Part shown: positions 1 to 8,423 of the stretch, piece by piece
Numbering within the stretch: the stretch's first letter is position 1
How the letters are laid out: the number at the start of each line of letters is the position of its first letter
Assembly (NCBI GenBank): GCA_022819505.1
Contig: JAJEHD010000018.1
Span: forward strand, 124,001-188,000
Origin: Acidimicrobiia bacterium
GTDB taxonomy: Bacteria; Actinomycetota; Acidimicrobiia; Acidimicrobiales; Aldehydirespiratoraceae
Length of the DNA: 64,000 nt
Reading direction: 5' to 3'
Translations under genes and position numbers: made by a program
The notes under the pieces: model-generated
Database searches by the model: none
The model's input: only the letters and a program-made list of their open reading frames with translations
Told to the model about the DNA's origin: nothing

Positions 1-607
1 TCTGGGCACCGATCCCGACACCGGCCTGTCCGTCGTGGCCAAGTCGGGCCGCTACGGACCCTACGTGCAGCTCGGGCTGGCCGACGAGGTCCCCGACAAG
101 CCCAAGTTCGCATCACTCTTCAAGACGATGGAGCTGGAGACGGTCACACTCGATCAGGCACTGAAGCTGCTGTCGCTGCCCCGCACGGTCGGGGCCGATC
201 CTGCCGACGGGGTGGAGATAACCGTGCAGAACGGCCGTTACGGGCCCTACGTGCGCAAGGGTTCCGAGAGCCGCAGCCTGGCCGGCGAGGACCAGCTGTT
301 CACGGTCACCCTGGAGGAGTGTCTGGCCTTGCTGGCCCAGCCGAAGAGCCGGGGCCGGTCCGCGGCGCCAGCCGCACCCTTGAGGGAGTTGGGGGACGAT
401 CCGGTCACGGGACGGGCCGTCATGGTCAAGGACGGCCGCTACGGCCACTACGTGACCGACGGAGAGGTCAATGCATCGCTCCGGTCTGGCGACACAGTGG
501 AGGGGCTCACCCTCGAACGGGCCTGTGATCTGCTGGCCGAGAAGCGGGCGAAGGGGCCGGCCAAGAAGCGCCCCGCTCGCCGGAAGCCGGCCCGCAAGCG
601 AGGCTGA
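1..607 (+). CDS. topA: DNA topoisomerase I, C-terminal part (5' end outside window)
   Basis: Only the C-terminal tail of a type IA topoisomerase is present; the reading frame is open from base 2. It shows three topoisomerase C-terminal repeats, each of the form GxDPxxG...GRYGxYV (nt 2-80, about 190-260 and about 390-460), followed by a Lys/Arg-rich tail (AKKRPARRKPARKRG). Such repeats and basic tails are typical of actinobacterial TopA, where they bind DNA and aid strand passage; the catalytic Tyr and Toprim domain lie upstream, outside the window. The following MFS, tmk and holB genes on the same strand match the topA-holB neighbourhood of other actinobacteria. Confidence 0.93.
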   Translation, partial: LGTDPDTGLSVVAKSGRYGPYVQLGLADEVPDKPKFASLFKTMELETVTLDQALKLLSLPRTVGADPADGVEITVQNGRYGPYVRKGSESRSLAGEDQLFTVTLEECLALLAQPKSRGRSAAPAAPLRELGDDPVTGRAVMVKDGRYGHYVTDGEVNASLRSGDTVEGLTLERACDLLAEKRAKGPAKKRPARRKPARKRG

Positions 608-641
608 CCAGCACCGCCCCTCGGGACGGTGTGCGGGCGCG

Positions 642-2144
642 ATGCCTAGCCTCGGTGCCGTGGACGAAGAAGCCCTCCGCTCCTCGGCCGGCCTCCGGCT
701 CGACGAGGCGTTCGAGGCGGCCCGCCCATCCGGCCGCCTGGAGCGGATCTTCGGCACGTGGGACTTCTTCAGGCTCTGGATCGCCCAGGTGGTGTCGGCC
801 ACCGGCGATTGGCTCGGCCTGTTCGCCACCATCGCCCTGGCCGACCAGATCGCTCCGGAGGGCTCCAAGAGCACGGCCATAGCTCTGGTTCTGGCCACCC
901 GGGTGGCGCCGGGGTTCTTCCTGGCCACCGCGGTGGGAGTGATCGTCGATCGGCTCGACCGCAAGCGGGTAATGGTCACCTGCGATCTGGGCCGGGCGGC
1001 GGTGCTGGTCTCGCTACCCTTCGTCGACACCCTGGTTGGGCTGATCATCGCCAGCACCCTGCTCGAGTTGCTCACGATGATGTGGCAGCCCGCCAAGGAG
1101 GCCACGGTCCCCAATCTCGTGCCCCGGGACAAGCTCACTTCGGCCAACTCGCTGAACGTGGCCGCCGCCTACGGCATGTTCCCGGTGGCCGCCGGGGTGG
1201 CAGCCCTGCTGGCCAAGGCAGCCGAGGCAATGTCCGATGAGGGTTGGGTGACGACGTTCCGGCTCAACGAGGAGGGCCTCGCCTTCTACGTGGACGCCCT
1301 GTCGTTCCTTGTCACCGCTCTGATCATCTGGCGGATCGCCATTCCCGCCCGTACCCGCGACGAGCGCCGGGCGACGGAAAGGGGAAGCCTCGACCTCGGC
1401 GGGGCCATCAGGGAGCTTCGTGAGGGCTGGCGACTGGTGGGCAAGAACCCCATCGTGAGGTCGGTGAACGTGGGGTTGGCCACCGCGGTCATGGGTGCCG
1501 GGATGGTGTTCCTCCTCGGTGCCCGATTCGTGGACGAGGTGATCGTGGGACGGGAGGCCGATTTCCATGCCGTGCTGTTCTCTCTCGGAGTGGGCATGGC
1601 CATCGGTGTGGGATCTGCGTCCGCCCTCCAGAATCGCATCAACCGGACCCGCGGGTTCACGTCCGCGCTGATCGGCGCGGGGGTCGTGCTGCTGGCGGCC
1701 GCGTCGGTGGACCGGCTGTCGCTGATGATCCCGCTGGTGGTCATGCTCGGCATGCTGGCCGGGCCTTCCTACGTGCTCGGGTTCACGCTGTTGCACGAGA
1801 ACGTGTCCAACGAGATCCGGGGTCGGGTGTTCTCGGCTCTGCTGGTGCTGGTGCGGCTGTGCGTGCTGATCGCTCTGGCTGTAGGCGGGGTGCTGGCCGA
1901 CCTGCTCGACAACCTGTCCGAACGGTGGTGGGACGGGTTCATCACCGTGCTGGGCGCCCGGGTCGAGCTCCCCGGCGTGCGGCTGACCATGTGGCTGGCC
2001 GGCCTGATCATCGTGGTCGCCGGCGGTCTGGCCAGCTGGAGCCTCCGAGCCGGTGCCGCTCCGGCTGACGGACGGGCGGACGGATCCGACGCCCCAGAGG
2101 TGGAGGAGCCGGCCGCGGGGCCCTCGGCGGCATCAGAACAGTGA
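642..2144 (+). CDS. MFS transporter, 12-TM permease
   Basis: A 500-residue major facilitator superfamily permease. Residues from about 40 (FFRLWIAQVVSATGDWLGL) onward show the standard pattern of 12 hydrophobic helices with a longer central loop, ending in a charged Ala/Pro/Glu-rich cytoplasmic tail. The motif between TM2 and TM3 (DRLDRKRVMV) is the classic MFS loop. It resembles the MFS_3 (enterobactin-exporter-like) group, but the substrate cannot be told. The ATG at 642 was chosen because in-frame sequence upstream of it lies inside topA and is not MFS-like. Its stop overlaps the tmk start by 4 nt (GTGA), so the two are translationally coupled; MFS fused to or next to tmk is seen in Acidimicrobiia-like genomes (from memory). 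Confidence 0.88.
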   Translation: MPSLGAVDEEALRSSAGLRLDEAFEAARPSGRLERIFGTWDFFRLWIAQVVSATGDWLGLFATIALADQIAPEGSKSTAIALVLATRVAPGFFLATAVGVIVDRLDRKRVMVTCDLGRAAVLVSLPFVDTLVGLIIASTLLELLTMMWQPAKEATVPNLVPRDKLTSANSLNVAAAYGMFPVAAGVAALLAKAAEAMSDEGWVTTFRLNEEGLAFYVDALSFLVTALIIWRIAIPARTRDERRATERGSLDLGGAIRELREGWRLVGKNPIVRSVNVGLATAVMGAGMVFLLGARFVDEVIVGREADFHAVLFSLGVGMAIGVGSASALQNRINRTRGFTSALIGAGVVLLAAASVDRLSLMIPLVVMLGMLAGPSYVLGFTLLHENVSNEIRGRVFSALLVLVRLCVLIALAVGGVLADLLDNLSERWWDGFITVLGARVELPGVRLTMWLAGLIIVVAGGLASWSLRAGAAPADGRADGSDAPEVEEPAAGPSAASEQ

Positions 2145-2740
2145 GCGGCCGGCTGATCGCGGTCGAGGGTGTGGACGCTTCGGGGAAGTCCACCCAGGCC
2201 CGGACGCTTGCCCATTCCCTGGGCGCTGAGTTCACGTTCCAGTTCGGCGCTACCGGTGTGGGCGAGGTCATCAGGCGGCTTCTGCTCGACCCGGCCAACG
2301 ACTCGGTGGACGACCGCACCGAGGCGCTGTTGATCATCGCCGACAAGGCTCAGCACGTCGCCGAGATCGTCGGCCCGGCGCTGGCGTCCGGCCGCGACGT
2401 GGTGACCGACCGCTTCACCGCTTCGACGCTCGCGTACCAGGGCTACGGGCGGGGGCTCGACCTCGGCGAGTTGACGACGATGATGCGCTTCGCCACCGGG
2501 GGGCTCGAGCCGGACCTGAACGTGCTGATGGACCTCCCGCCCGAGCAGGCCTGGCAACGGTTGGGGTCATCGGTGGATCGCTTCGAGGGACAGGGCCGGG
2601 AGTTCCTGGACCGGGTTCGAAACGGCTACCTCGCCCTGGCGGAGGCCGACCCGGAGCGCTGGGCGGTGGTGGACGCAGCCGGAACCACCGACGACGTCGC
2701 AGCCCGGATCCTGACCGTGGTGCGCGAGCGCCTCGCTTGA
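2141..2740 (+). CDS. tmk: Thymidylate kinase
   Basis: dTMP kinase, 199 aa, phosphorylates dTMP to dTDP for DNA synthesis. The P-loop is EGVDASGKSTQ (residues 8-18), followed by the family DR(F/Y) motif in DRFTASTLAYQGYGRG (about 88-103) that binds dTMP, and the LID region (DRFEGQGREFLDRVRNGY). Length is normal (about 200 aa). Starts with GTG inside the stop of the MFS gene and shares its stop with the ATG of holB (TGATG), so MFS-tmk-holB read as one operon. Confidence 0.95.
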   Translation: MSGRLIAVEGVDASGKSTQARTLAHSLGAEFTFQFGATGVGEVIRRLLLDPANDSVDDRTEALLIIADKAQHVAEIVGPALASGRDVVTDRFTASTLAYQGYGRGLDLGELTTMMRFATGGLEPDLNVLMDLPPEQAWQRLGSSVDRFEGQGREFLDRVRNGYLALAEADPERWAVVDAAGTTDDVAARILTVVRERLA

Positions 2741-3852
2741 TGAGCCTGGCCGAAGCCGCCGCGGAGGCGGTCCGGACCGAACCGTGGTCGCTGGTCGTGG
2801 GCCAGCCGCGGGCGGTGGCCTCGTTAGCGCCGGCGGTGGCGTCGCCGGTGCACGCCTACCTGCTGGTGGGTCCCCGGGGCTCGGGCAAGAGGACCGCCGC
2901 GGCCGCGTTCGCGGGCGAGTTGATCGTGACAGCCGACGGGCGGGCGGGCGCCGAACCGGAACGGGCCGAGCGGCATCGCCGGCTGGCCGCCCGCGAGGAG
3001 CATCCGGACATCTTCGTGCTCAGCCCGGCGGGCAACAGCCTGCGCCTCCAGGAGGAGGTGTCGCAGCTGATCGTCGAGGCGAGCCGCACACCGGTTGAGG
3101 GCAACCGCAAGGTGCTGGTCGTCGACCGGTTCCACACGGCCACTCCGGCCGCGGCCGCGGCTCTGCTCAAGCCGGTGGAGGAGCCCGCCATGCCGGTGGT
3201 GTGGGTGCTGCTGGCCGAGCAGGTGCTCCCCGAGCATGTGACTATCGCCTCGCGCTGCACCCGGGTGGACTTCGGTCCCGTCCCCGACGACGACGTCGCG
3301 GCGGCGCTGGTGTCCGAGGGCTTGGCCGGGGCTGATCAGGCCCCTCTGGTGGCGGCCGCGGCCGCGGGCAACCTTCACCGTGCCCGGGTCCTGGCGGCCG
3401 ACGAGCGGGTGGCGGCCCGGCAACAGGCATGGTGGTCGGCCCCGGAGCGCTTGAACGGCACCGGGGCCGCGGTGGCGGAGGTTGTGTCCGAGTTGCGAGC
3501 GCTGATCGACGACGCCGGCGAGGCCCTGACGGTGCGCCACCGGGCCGAGATTGTCGCCCTCGACGAGCGCGAGGCCCGGTTCGGCACCCGGGGCTCGGGC
3601 CGCCGCGACATCGAGGCCCGGCACAAGCGCGAGCACCGCCAGTTCCGCACCGACGAGATCCGATTCGGCCTGGCCACGCTCACGGCCCGCTACCGCGAGC
3701 AGGTGGCGTCGGAGCCCCACGATCCGGCTGCGGACCGGAGAGCCATGAGGGCCATCGACCGGCTCCGAGCCACCGCCGAGAGCCTGATCCGCTCCCCGAA
3801 CGAGGCCCTGGCCCTCCAAGACCTCTTCCTGGATCTACCACCCACGCGGTAG
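2740..3852 (+). CDS. holB: DNA polymerase III subunit delta'
   Basis: A 370-aa clamp-loader AAA+ subunit. Walker A is GPRGSGKRTAAAAF (about residues 46-59); the region HPDIFVLSPAG...LQEEVSQLIVEASRTPVEGNRKVLVVDRFHTAT...AALLKPVEEP is the delta'/tau signature, including the LLKxVEEP motif. The Cys residues of the usual clamp-loader zinc finger are absent between Walker A and HPD, as in several delta' proteins. ATG at 2740 is preferred over the adjacent TTG at 2737 because it gives the standard TGATG overlap with tmk. Synteny topA-tmk-holB supports the call. Confidence 0.93.
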   Translation: MSLAEAAAEAVRTEPWSLVVGQPRAVASLAPAVASPVHAYLLVGPRGSGKRTAAAAFAGELIVTADGRAGAEPERAERHRRLAAREEHPDIFVLSPAGNSLRLQEEVSQLIVEASRTPVEGNRKVLVVDRFHTATPAAAAALLKPVEEPAMPVVWVLLAEQVLPEHVTIASRCTRVDFGPVPDDDVAAALVSEGLAGADQAPLVAAAAAGNLHRARVLAADERVAARQQAWWSAPERLNGTGAAVAEVVSELRALIDDAGEALTVRHRAEIVALDEREARFGTRGSGRRDIEARHKREHRQFRTDEIRFGLATLTARYREQVASEPHDPAADRRAMRAIDRLRATAESLIRSPNEALALQDLFLDLPPTR

Positions 3853-3893
3853 CCTGAGCGGGCGCTTCGCGGGCCTACCCGCCGGGTGCACAG

Positions 3894-3966
3894 GCCCGAA
3901 TAGCTCAGTCGGTAGAGCGACGCTCTCGTAAAGCGTAGGTCAGGGGTTCAAATCCCCTTTCGGGCT
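3894..3966 (+). tRNA. tRNA-Thr (anticodon CGT)
   Basis: Cloverleaf reads cleanly: acceptor GCCCGAA pairs with TTCGGGC (3959-3965), discriminator T; the anticodon arm is ACGCT-CTCGTAA-AGCGT giving anticodon CGT; the T-arm is AGGGG-TTCAAAT-CCCCT. CCA is not encoded. Reads ACG codons. Confidence 0.96.
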
Positions 3967-4000
3967 CCCTCACCCCGGCATCCCAAGAGGCGGCTTCTAG

Positions 4001-4642
4001 ATGGCCGACCAGGCAACCTTCGCGGACGACGCCGTGCCGCTGATGCCGTCGCTCTACTCGGCGGCGCTCCGGTTGACCCGCAACCGCGCCGATGCCGAGG
4101 ACCTGGTCTCGGAGACCTACCTGCGGGCCTACCGGTCCTACGGCACGTTCACCGCGGGGACCAACCTCAAGGCCTGGATGTACCGCATCCTCACCAACGC
4201 CTACATCACCGACTACCGGCGCCGGCAGCGCCGACCCGCCGAGACCGACCTGGGCGATGTGGAGCACCTCTACCTATACCGCCGCCTCGGCGGCGACACC
4301 GGCGCACAGCTCGGTCGCAGCGTCGAGGACGACCTTGCCGGCCTGTTCGCCGAGCACGAGGTCATCGAGGCGGTTGAGGAGCTCCCGGACTACTACCGGC
4401 TGCCGGTTCTGCTCGCCGACGTGGAGGGCTTCGCCTACGCCGAGATCGCCGAGATCCTCGACATCCCCATCGGCACGGTGATGAGCCGCCTGCATCGGGG
4501 AAGAAAACAGCTCCACAAGCGGTTGTACGACTTTGCCGTCCGCAACCGGCTCCTCCCCGATGCCGGTGACCTCCCCGCCGGCAACCCCACCGAACCGCCC
4601 CCGGGCGACACCCCGGGCCGAGACCAGGACCACAGGAGCTGA
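4001..4642 (+). CDS. ECF RNA polymerase sigma factor, SigR/SigH type
   Basis: A 213-aa group IV sigma factor. Region 2 (residues about 9-80) has [57 protein letters not shown], very close to actinobacterial SigR/SigH; region 4 (about 125-185) has the helix-turn-helix [24 protein letters not shown]. The gene 3 nt downstream encodes a zinc anti-sigma factor of the RsrA kind, so the pair probably senses disulfide stress in the cytoplasm (established for SigR-RsrA; inferred here). Leucine-rich beta between region 2 and 4 is intact; C-terminal 25 residues are Pro-rich and unlike the family. Confidence 0.93.
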   Translation: MADQATFADDAVPLMPSLYSAALRLTRNRADAEDLVSETYLRAYRSYGTFTAGTNLKAWMYRILTNAYITDYRRRQRRPAETDLGDVEHLYLYRRLGGDTGAQLGRSVEDDLAGLFAEHEVIEAVEELPDYYRLPVLLADVEGFAYAEIAEILDIPIGTVMSRLHRGRKQLHKRLYDFAVRNRLLPDAGDLPAGNPTEPPPGDTPGRDQDHRS

Positions 4643-4645
4643 GCC

Positions 4646-4879
4646 GTGGCTCACGAGTGCGACGACATCTGCCGGGACCTGCACCTCTATCTCGACGGAG
4701 AGGCGACGGTCTCGACCCGGACTGTGATCTCGGTGCACCTCGAGGAGTGCCCGTCGTGCGCCCACGTGTTCCGCTTCGAGTCCCAGGTCCGGCTGGTGGT
4801 GGCCCGCTGCTGCGCGGAGCCGGTCCCGGACTCGCTGCGAGTGCGCGTCCTGCAAGCCATCTACACTGCGGACCCATGA
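4646..4879 (+). CDS. Zinc-binding anti-sigma factor, RsrA-like
   Basis: A 77-aa protein starting at GTG 4646. It carries the ZAS motif H-x3-C-x2-C (HLEECPSC, about residues 33-40) plus an N-terminal Cys pair (ECDDICRDLHLYLDGE), matching RsrA and RshA redox-sensing anti-sigma factors that release SigR/SigH when Zn-coordinating cysteines form disulfides. A further Cys pair (ARCCAEPVPDSLRVRV) is present near the C-terminus. It follows the sigma gene by 3 nt and overlaps the next small gene by ATGA. Function is inferred from motif plus position. Confidence 0.9.
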   Translation: MAHECDDICRDLHLYLDGEATVSTRTVISVHLEECPSCAHVFRFESQVRLVVARCCAEPVPDSLRVRVLQAIYTADP

Positions 4880-5007
4880 CCATCGCTGGAGTCGTTTGGC
4901 ACTTCTGGATCGCCGTCCCGCTGGCTGTGGCCGGCATCGTCTCGATCGTGGCCACGATCGCCGGTTATCTCCAGAAGGTCACCTACAAGCGATACCCGAG
5001 GGACTGA
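4876..5007 (+). CDS. Small single-helix membrane protein
   Basis: A 43-residue ORF whose ATG overlaps the anti-sigma stop (ATGA), indicating coupled translation. It contains one hydrophobic helix (about residues 5-30, WHFWIAVPLAVAGIVSIVATIAGYL) followed by a short basic tail (KVTYKRYPRD), so it is probably an inner-membrane protein with a cytoplasmic C-terminus. No family recognised. Similar tiny membrane proteins are often found next to this sigma/anti-sigma pair in actinobacteria, but no function is known to me. Confidence 0.7.
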   Translation: MTIAGVVWHFWIAVPLAVAGIVSIVATIAGYLQKVTYKRYPRD

Positions 5008-5017
5008 ACCCCTCCCC

Positions 5018-6175
5018 ATGGGCGCCGCCGCCGGCGATCCCGCCGCCGGAGACTCCGCCGAGATCGCGAGGCTGGTCGAGTCCGCCGACCACGACGGCTC
5101 CGCTGAGCCCGAAGACCCTTCGGACCCCATCGACTGGGACATGGCCCGCCGGGTGGCTCTGCGGACCGCGAGACGCGAGCCCTACACCGCGCCGCGCTGG
5201 CGCGACGGCCTGGCCGAGGACTTCCTCGAGTGCACCCAACGGGCCGAGGAACTGGTGGCCGAATGCACGGGCCTGCGCTCTGCTGCGGGCCCGGCCCGGG
5301 GCAGGGTCACCGACCGGGCCGGCTGGATCGACGCCAACCTGGCCTCGTTCCAGCGACTGCTGCGTCCCCTGACCGCCAAGCTCGGCTCGAGCCCGGACGG
5401 CGTGATGGCGCCGGTCACCCGACGGGTAGCCGGTGCCGAGATAGGCGTGATGCTGGGTTGGATGTCCACCCGGGTGCTGGGCCAGTACGACCTTCTCGTC
5501 ATCGAGGACGAGAAGCCCGAGGAACAGGACATCGTGTACTACGTGGCCCCCAACGTCGTGTCGCTGGAGAACCGCTACGCGTTCGACGCCGGCCAGTTCC
5601 GGCTCTGGCTGGCTCTCCACGAGGTCACCCACCGGGCCCAGTTCACCGGCGTGGACTGGATGCGCGCCCACTTCATCGGTCTGGTCGAGTCGGTGCTCGA
5701 CTCGGTGGATCCCGATCCCAAGCGGATCGCGGAAGCCGCTCGCCGAGTGCTGGAGGCCCGCCGCAGGGGCGAGGACCCGCTGGCTGCGGGCGGCGTGATG
5801 GGGCTGTTCGCCTCGGAGGCCCAGGTCGAGACGCTGGAGAAGCTGAGCGGGTTGATGAGCCTGCTGGAGGGCCATGGGGACGTGATCATGGACCGTGCCG
5901 GCGACGGCCTGGTCCCCTCCGCGCCCCGTTTCGGCCGGGTCATGCGCAACCGCCGCAAGTCGGCGCGCGGCTTCAACAAGGTCTTCCAGCGGCTGATCGG
6001 CCTCGACGCCAAGATCAAGCAGTACGCCGAGGGAGAGCAGTTCATCGAAGCCGTCGAGGAGGCGGGCGGCGCGGCCCTGCTCGACCGGGTGTGGGAGGGT
6101 CCCGAGAACGTCCCCGGCATCGCCGAGATCCGCAGCCCCGACGACTGGATCGCCCGCATGGGCGCCGCGGCCTGA
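5018..6175 (+). CDS. Zinc metalloprotease-like protein, DUF2342 (F420 biosynthesis associated)
   Basis: A 385-aa member of the DUF2342 / 'coenzyme F420 biosynthesis associated' family, equivalent to Mycobacterium Rv3626c. It holds an HExxH zinc motif (HEVTH, residues 201-205) preceded by a hydrophobic helix and a downstream region typical of the family (RFGRVMRNRRKSARGFNKVFQRLIGLDAKIKQYAEGEQFI). No signal peptide, so it is probably cytoplasmic. Substrate is unknown. It directly precedes tilS and hpt as in mycobacteria (Rv3626c-tilS-hpt), which makes the orthology convincing. Confidence 0.9.
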   Translation: MGAAAGDPAAGDSAEIARLVESADHDGSAEPEDPSDPIDWDMARRVALRTARREPYTAPRWRDGLAEDFLECTQRAEELVAECTGLRSAAGPARGRVTDRAGWIDANLASFQRLLRPLTAKLGSSPDGVMAPVTRRVAGAEIGVMLGWMSTRVLGQYDLLVIEDEKPEEQDIVYYVAPNVVSLENRYAFDAGQFRLWLALHEVTHRAQFTGVDWMRAHFIGLVESVLDSVDPDPKRIAEAARRVLEARRRGEDPLAAGGVMGLFASEAQVETLEKLSGLMSLLEGHGDVIMDRAGDGLVPSAPRFGRVMRNRRKSARGFNKVFQRLIGLDAKIKQYAEGEQFIEAVEEAGGAALLDRVWEGPENVPGIAEIRSPDDWIARMGAAA

Positions 6176-6191
6176 AGAGGCCGAGACCGGC

Positions 6192-7124
6192 GTGACCGGC
6201 CCGGCGGGAGGCTCTGGCAGCAGCAGCCGGCCAGCCCGCGACCACGAGCCGAGTCTCGACGTAGACGCGCTGCTGGCTCGCTGTGACTTCCCGGTGCCCG
6301 GCACGGCGGTCGCCTGCGGACTCTCAGGCGGTCCCGACTCCTCGGCCCTGGTGGCGCTGGCGCGCCGGGCCGGGCTCGACGTCACCGCCTGGCATGTGGA
6401 TCACGGCCTGCGCCCCTCATCGGGCGCCGAAGCCGAGGCGGCCCGCGCCATCGCGGCCCGGCTGGGCGCCGGCTTCGAGCTGCGCCGGGTGTGCGTGGAG
6501 CCGGGCCCCAACCTTGAAGCCCGGGCCCGCGATGCTCGCTACGAGGCCCTGCCCCCGGAGGTCATGGTCGGCCATACCGCCGACGACCGGGCCGAGACCG
6601 TGCTGTTCAACATCGGCCGGGGCGCGGGGCTCGCCGGCGCGGCGGCCCCCCATGACGGTGTCAGCCGTCCCCTCCTAGCGCTGCGCCGCTTCGAGACCCG
6701 GGCCCTCTGCGAGCATCTGGGTCTCACAACCGTTCGGGACCCCATGAACGACGACCCCTCCTTCGCCAGAGTGGCCGTTCGCAACGAGGTGATCCCGGCC
6801 CTGGCCCGGGCGCTCGGCCGCGACCCCGTGCCGCTGCTCAACCGGCACGCCGAGCTGGCCTCGCAGGCGTTGGAGGTTATTGCCGATCTGGCGTCCGGAC
6901 TCGACCCCACCGACGCGGCCCAGCTGACCGCGGCCCCCCGAGCGGTCGCGGCCGAGGCTCTGAGGACGTGGATCTCCGGGACCGCCGGCCTGCCCCCGTC
7001 AGCCGGCTCGATCCACCGCGTGCTCGACGTTGCTGCCGGCCGCAGCGTCGCCACCGAGATCACCGGCGGCCACCGGGTGGCCCGCCGTGCCGGCCGGCTC
7101 CGTATTGAGGCCCGGCCTCAGTAG
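6192..7124 (+). CDS. tilS: tRNA(Ile)-lysidine synthetase
   Basis: A 310-aa ATP-dependent enzyme that converts C34 of tRNA-Ile(CAU) to lysidine. The PP-loop SGGPDSS (residues 45-51) and downstream WHVDHGLRPSSGAEAEAAR and GHTADDRAETVLFNIGRG motifs are diagnostic. It is a short form lacking the long C-terminal TilS domain, as in other actinobacteria. GTG 6192 is the first plausible start after the DUF2342 stop; the first about 20 residues are Gly/Ser-rich and the true start could be slightly internal. Lies between the DUF2342 gene and hpt. Confidence 0.93.
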   Translation: MTGPAGGSGSSSRPARDHEPSLDVDALLARCDFPVPGTAVACGLSGGPDSSALVALARRAGLDVTAWHVDHGLRPSSGAEAEAARAIAARLGAGFELRRVCVEPGPNLEARARDARYEALPPEVMVGHTADDRAETVLFNIGRGAGLAGAAAPHDGVSRPLLALRRFETRALCEHLGLTTVRDPMNDDPSFARVAVRNEVIPALARALGRDPVPLLNRHAELASQALEVIADLASGLDPTDAAQLTAAPRAVAAEALRTWISGTAGLPPSAGSIHRVLDVAAGRSVATEITGGHRVARRAGRLRIEARPQ

Positions 7125-7165
7125 ACCGGGGCCGCCAGGGCTGCAGAGGCTCCGTTGGGGCCCGC

Positions 7166-7171
7166 TATGGT
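7166..7171 (+). promoter_or_regulatory. -10-like hexamer for leaderless hpt
   Basis: TATGGT followed by 6 nt and then the hpt GTG at 7178, with no Shine-Dalgarno sequence. The spacing places the transcript start at or next to the start codon. Confidence 0.5.
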
Positions 7172-7177
7172 GCCAGG

Positions 7178-7747
7178 GTGACTTCGCCGCCGGACCAGCC
7201 CGCGGCAAGATTGCCGGTGCCTCCGGGGTCGGTGGGGCGCGCCATCATCACCACCGAACAGTTGCGTGCTCGCGTCGCCGAGATCGGCGCCGAGATAACG
7301 GCCGACTACCGGGGCCGGCCTCCGCTGCTGGTCGGTGTTCTCAAAGGCGCTTTCGTGTTCATGAGCGACCTGGCCCGGGCCATCGACCTGCCCGTCGAGT
7401 TCGACTTCATGGCGGTGTCGTCGTACGGCTACAGCACCGAGTCCAGCGGTGTCGTCCGAATCATCAAGGATCTCGAGACCGATGTGCGCGGCCGCCATGT
7501 GGTGCTTGTGGAGGACATCGTCGACTCCGGTCTCACCACCGGCTACCTCGCGGAACTGCTGCGGGCCCGGGGGCCGGCCAGCTTCGAGATCTGCGCCCTG
7601 CTGGTGCGCGAGGATGCCCGGTCCGACGGCATCCGCTACGTCGGGTTCTCCGTCCCGGCCGATTGGCTGGTCGGGTACGGGCTGGACGTAGCCGAGCGCT
7701 ACCGCGAGCTGCCGTCGGTCCATCTCTTCGACCTGGACGGCGCATGA
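7178..7747 (+). CDS. hpt: Hypoxanthine phosphoribosyltransferase
   Basis: A 189-aa purine salvage enzyme converting hypoxanthine or guanine plus PRPP to IMP or GMP. The PRPP-binding motif is VVLVEDIVDSGLT (about residues 107-119), the flexible-loop region is SSYGYSTESSGVVRIIKDLE, and the purine-contacting segment DWLVGYGLDVAERYRELP lies near the C-terminus. Starts with GTG (7178) and appears leaderless. Its stop overlaps the next ATG (ATGA). In mycobacteria hpt is followed by ftsH; here ftsH is absent. Confidence 0.94.
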   Translation: MTSPPDQPAARLPVPPGSVGRAIITTEQLRARVAEIGAEITADYRGRPPLLVGVLKGAFVFMSDLARAIDLPVEFDFMAVSSYGYSTESSGVVRIIKDLETDVRGRHVVLVEDIVDSGLTTGYLAELLRARGPASFEICALLVREDARSDGIRYVGFSVPADWLVGYGLDVAERYRELPSVHLFDLDGA

Positions 7748-8385
7748 GCAGCAAGTGGTCGGAGGGCATCGAGCCTCGCGGGTTCCGCTGGATCATCACC
7801 GAGCGTCTCGGCGTGTGCGAGCGGCCCGGCGGCTACGGCGCCGGGCACCGGCGCGTGCGTCGACTCGAGGAGATCATCTGGCTGCGGCGCAACGAGATCG
7901 ACCTGATCGTCAGCCTCACCTCCATCCCTTACAACCTCCGCGACTACGACGAGCAGGGCCTGGCCTACGTGCACCTTCCGCTATCGGATTCCGGCGACCC
8001 CGAACGCCTGGCCGAGATCCTGAACACCATCCACGACCACGTCACCGGCGAGCGCGTGGTCCTCCACCACGACTCGATCGGGGACCGTCTGTCGGGGGTC
8101 GTGGCGGGCTACCTGCTGTGGTCGGGCCTGGTTGAAACCGGGCCCGAAGCCATCACCATCGCTGAGCAGCTCCTCGAGCGAGAGCTGGGCCCCACGGCCC
8201 GCGAGCTCGTAGCCATCGCGGACGCACTCAGAGGCCGAGCGAATAGGCGCGAGCGACCGGCATGCACGAGCGAGGCCCCGGGGCCCGAGCGGCCCGTGAG
8301 CGCAGCGGACGAGAGCGGGCCCCGGGCCCGAGCGGCCCGTGAGCGCAGCGAACAAGAGCGGGCAACGGGCCCGAGCGGCCCGTGA
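7744..8385 (+). CDS. Dual-specificity-phosphatase-like protein with degenerate active site
   Basis: A 213-aa protein translationally coupled to hpt (ATGA). Residues 45-145 have the layout of a dual-specificity/tyrosine phosphatase: a beta strand with IDLIVSLTSIPYN, a YVHLPLSDSGDPERLAEILNTIHDHV segment, then VVLHHDSIGDR (residues 105-115) where the P-loop HCxxGxxR is expected. The catalytic Cys is replaced by Asp and the Arg is shifted, so it is probably not an active Cys phosphatase. From about residue 165 the protein is encoded by a 43-nt tandem repeat (8283-8405), giving low-complexity Arg/Ala/Glu-rich sequence that is probably not conserved. No family assigned with confidence. Confidence 0.6.
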   Translation: MSSKWSEGIEPRGFRWIITERLGVCERPGGYGAGHRRVRRLEEIIWLRRNEIDLIVSLTSIPYNLRDYDEQGLAYVHLPLSDSGDPERLAEILNTIHDHVTGERVVLHHDSIGDRLSGVVAGYLLWSGLVETGPEAITIAEQLLERELGPTARELVAIADALRGRANRRERPACTSEAPGPERPVSAADESGPRARAARERSEQERATGPSGP

Positions 8386-8411
8386 GCGCAGCGAACAAGA
8401 GCGGGAATGAC
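8231..8411 (+). repeat. Dispersed repeat, copy A, with 43-nt unit in triplicate
   Basis: Three direct units of a 43-nt sequence start at 8283, 8326 and 8369 (core GCCCGAGCGGCCCGTGAGCG followed by cagcg(a/g)ac). The third unit, 8369-8411, is identical to the reverse complement of 55809-55851. A second shared block (GAGGCCGAGCGAATAG) at 8231-8246 also recurs at the second site in the same relative order, so the repeat is a longer element of roughly 100 bp. It spans the end of the phosphatase-like gene and the region before folK. Confidence 0.85.
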
Positions 8412-8423
8412 TGGATCGTCGCC

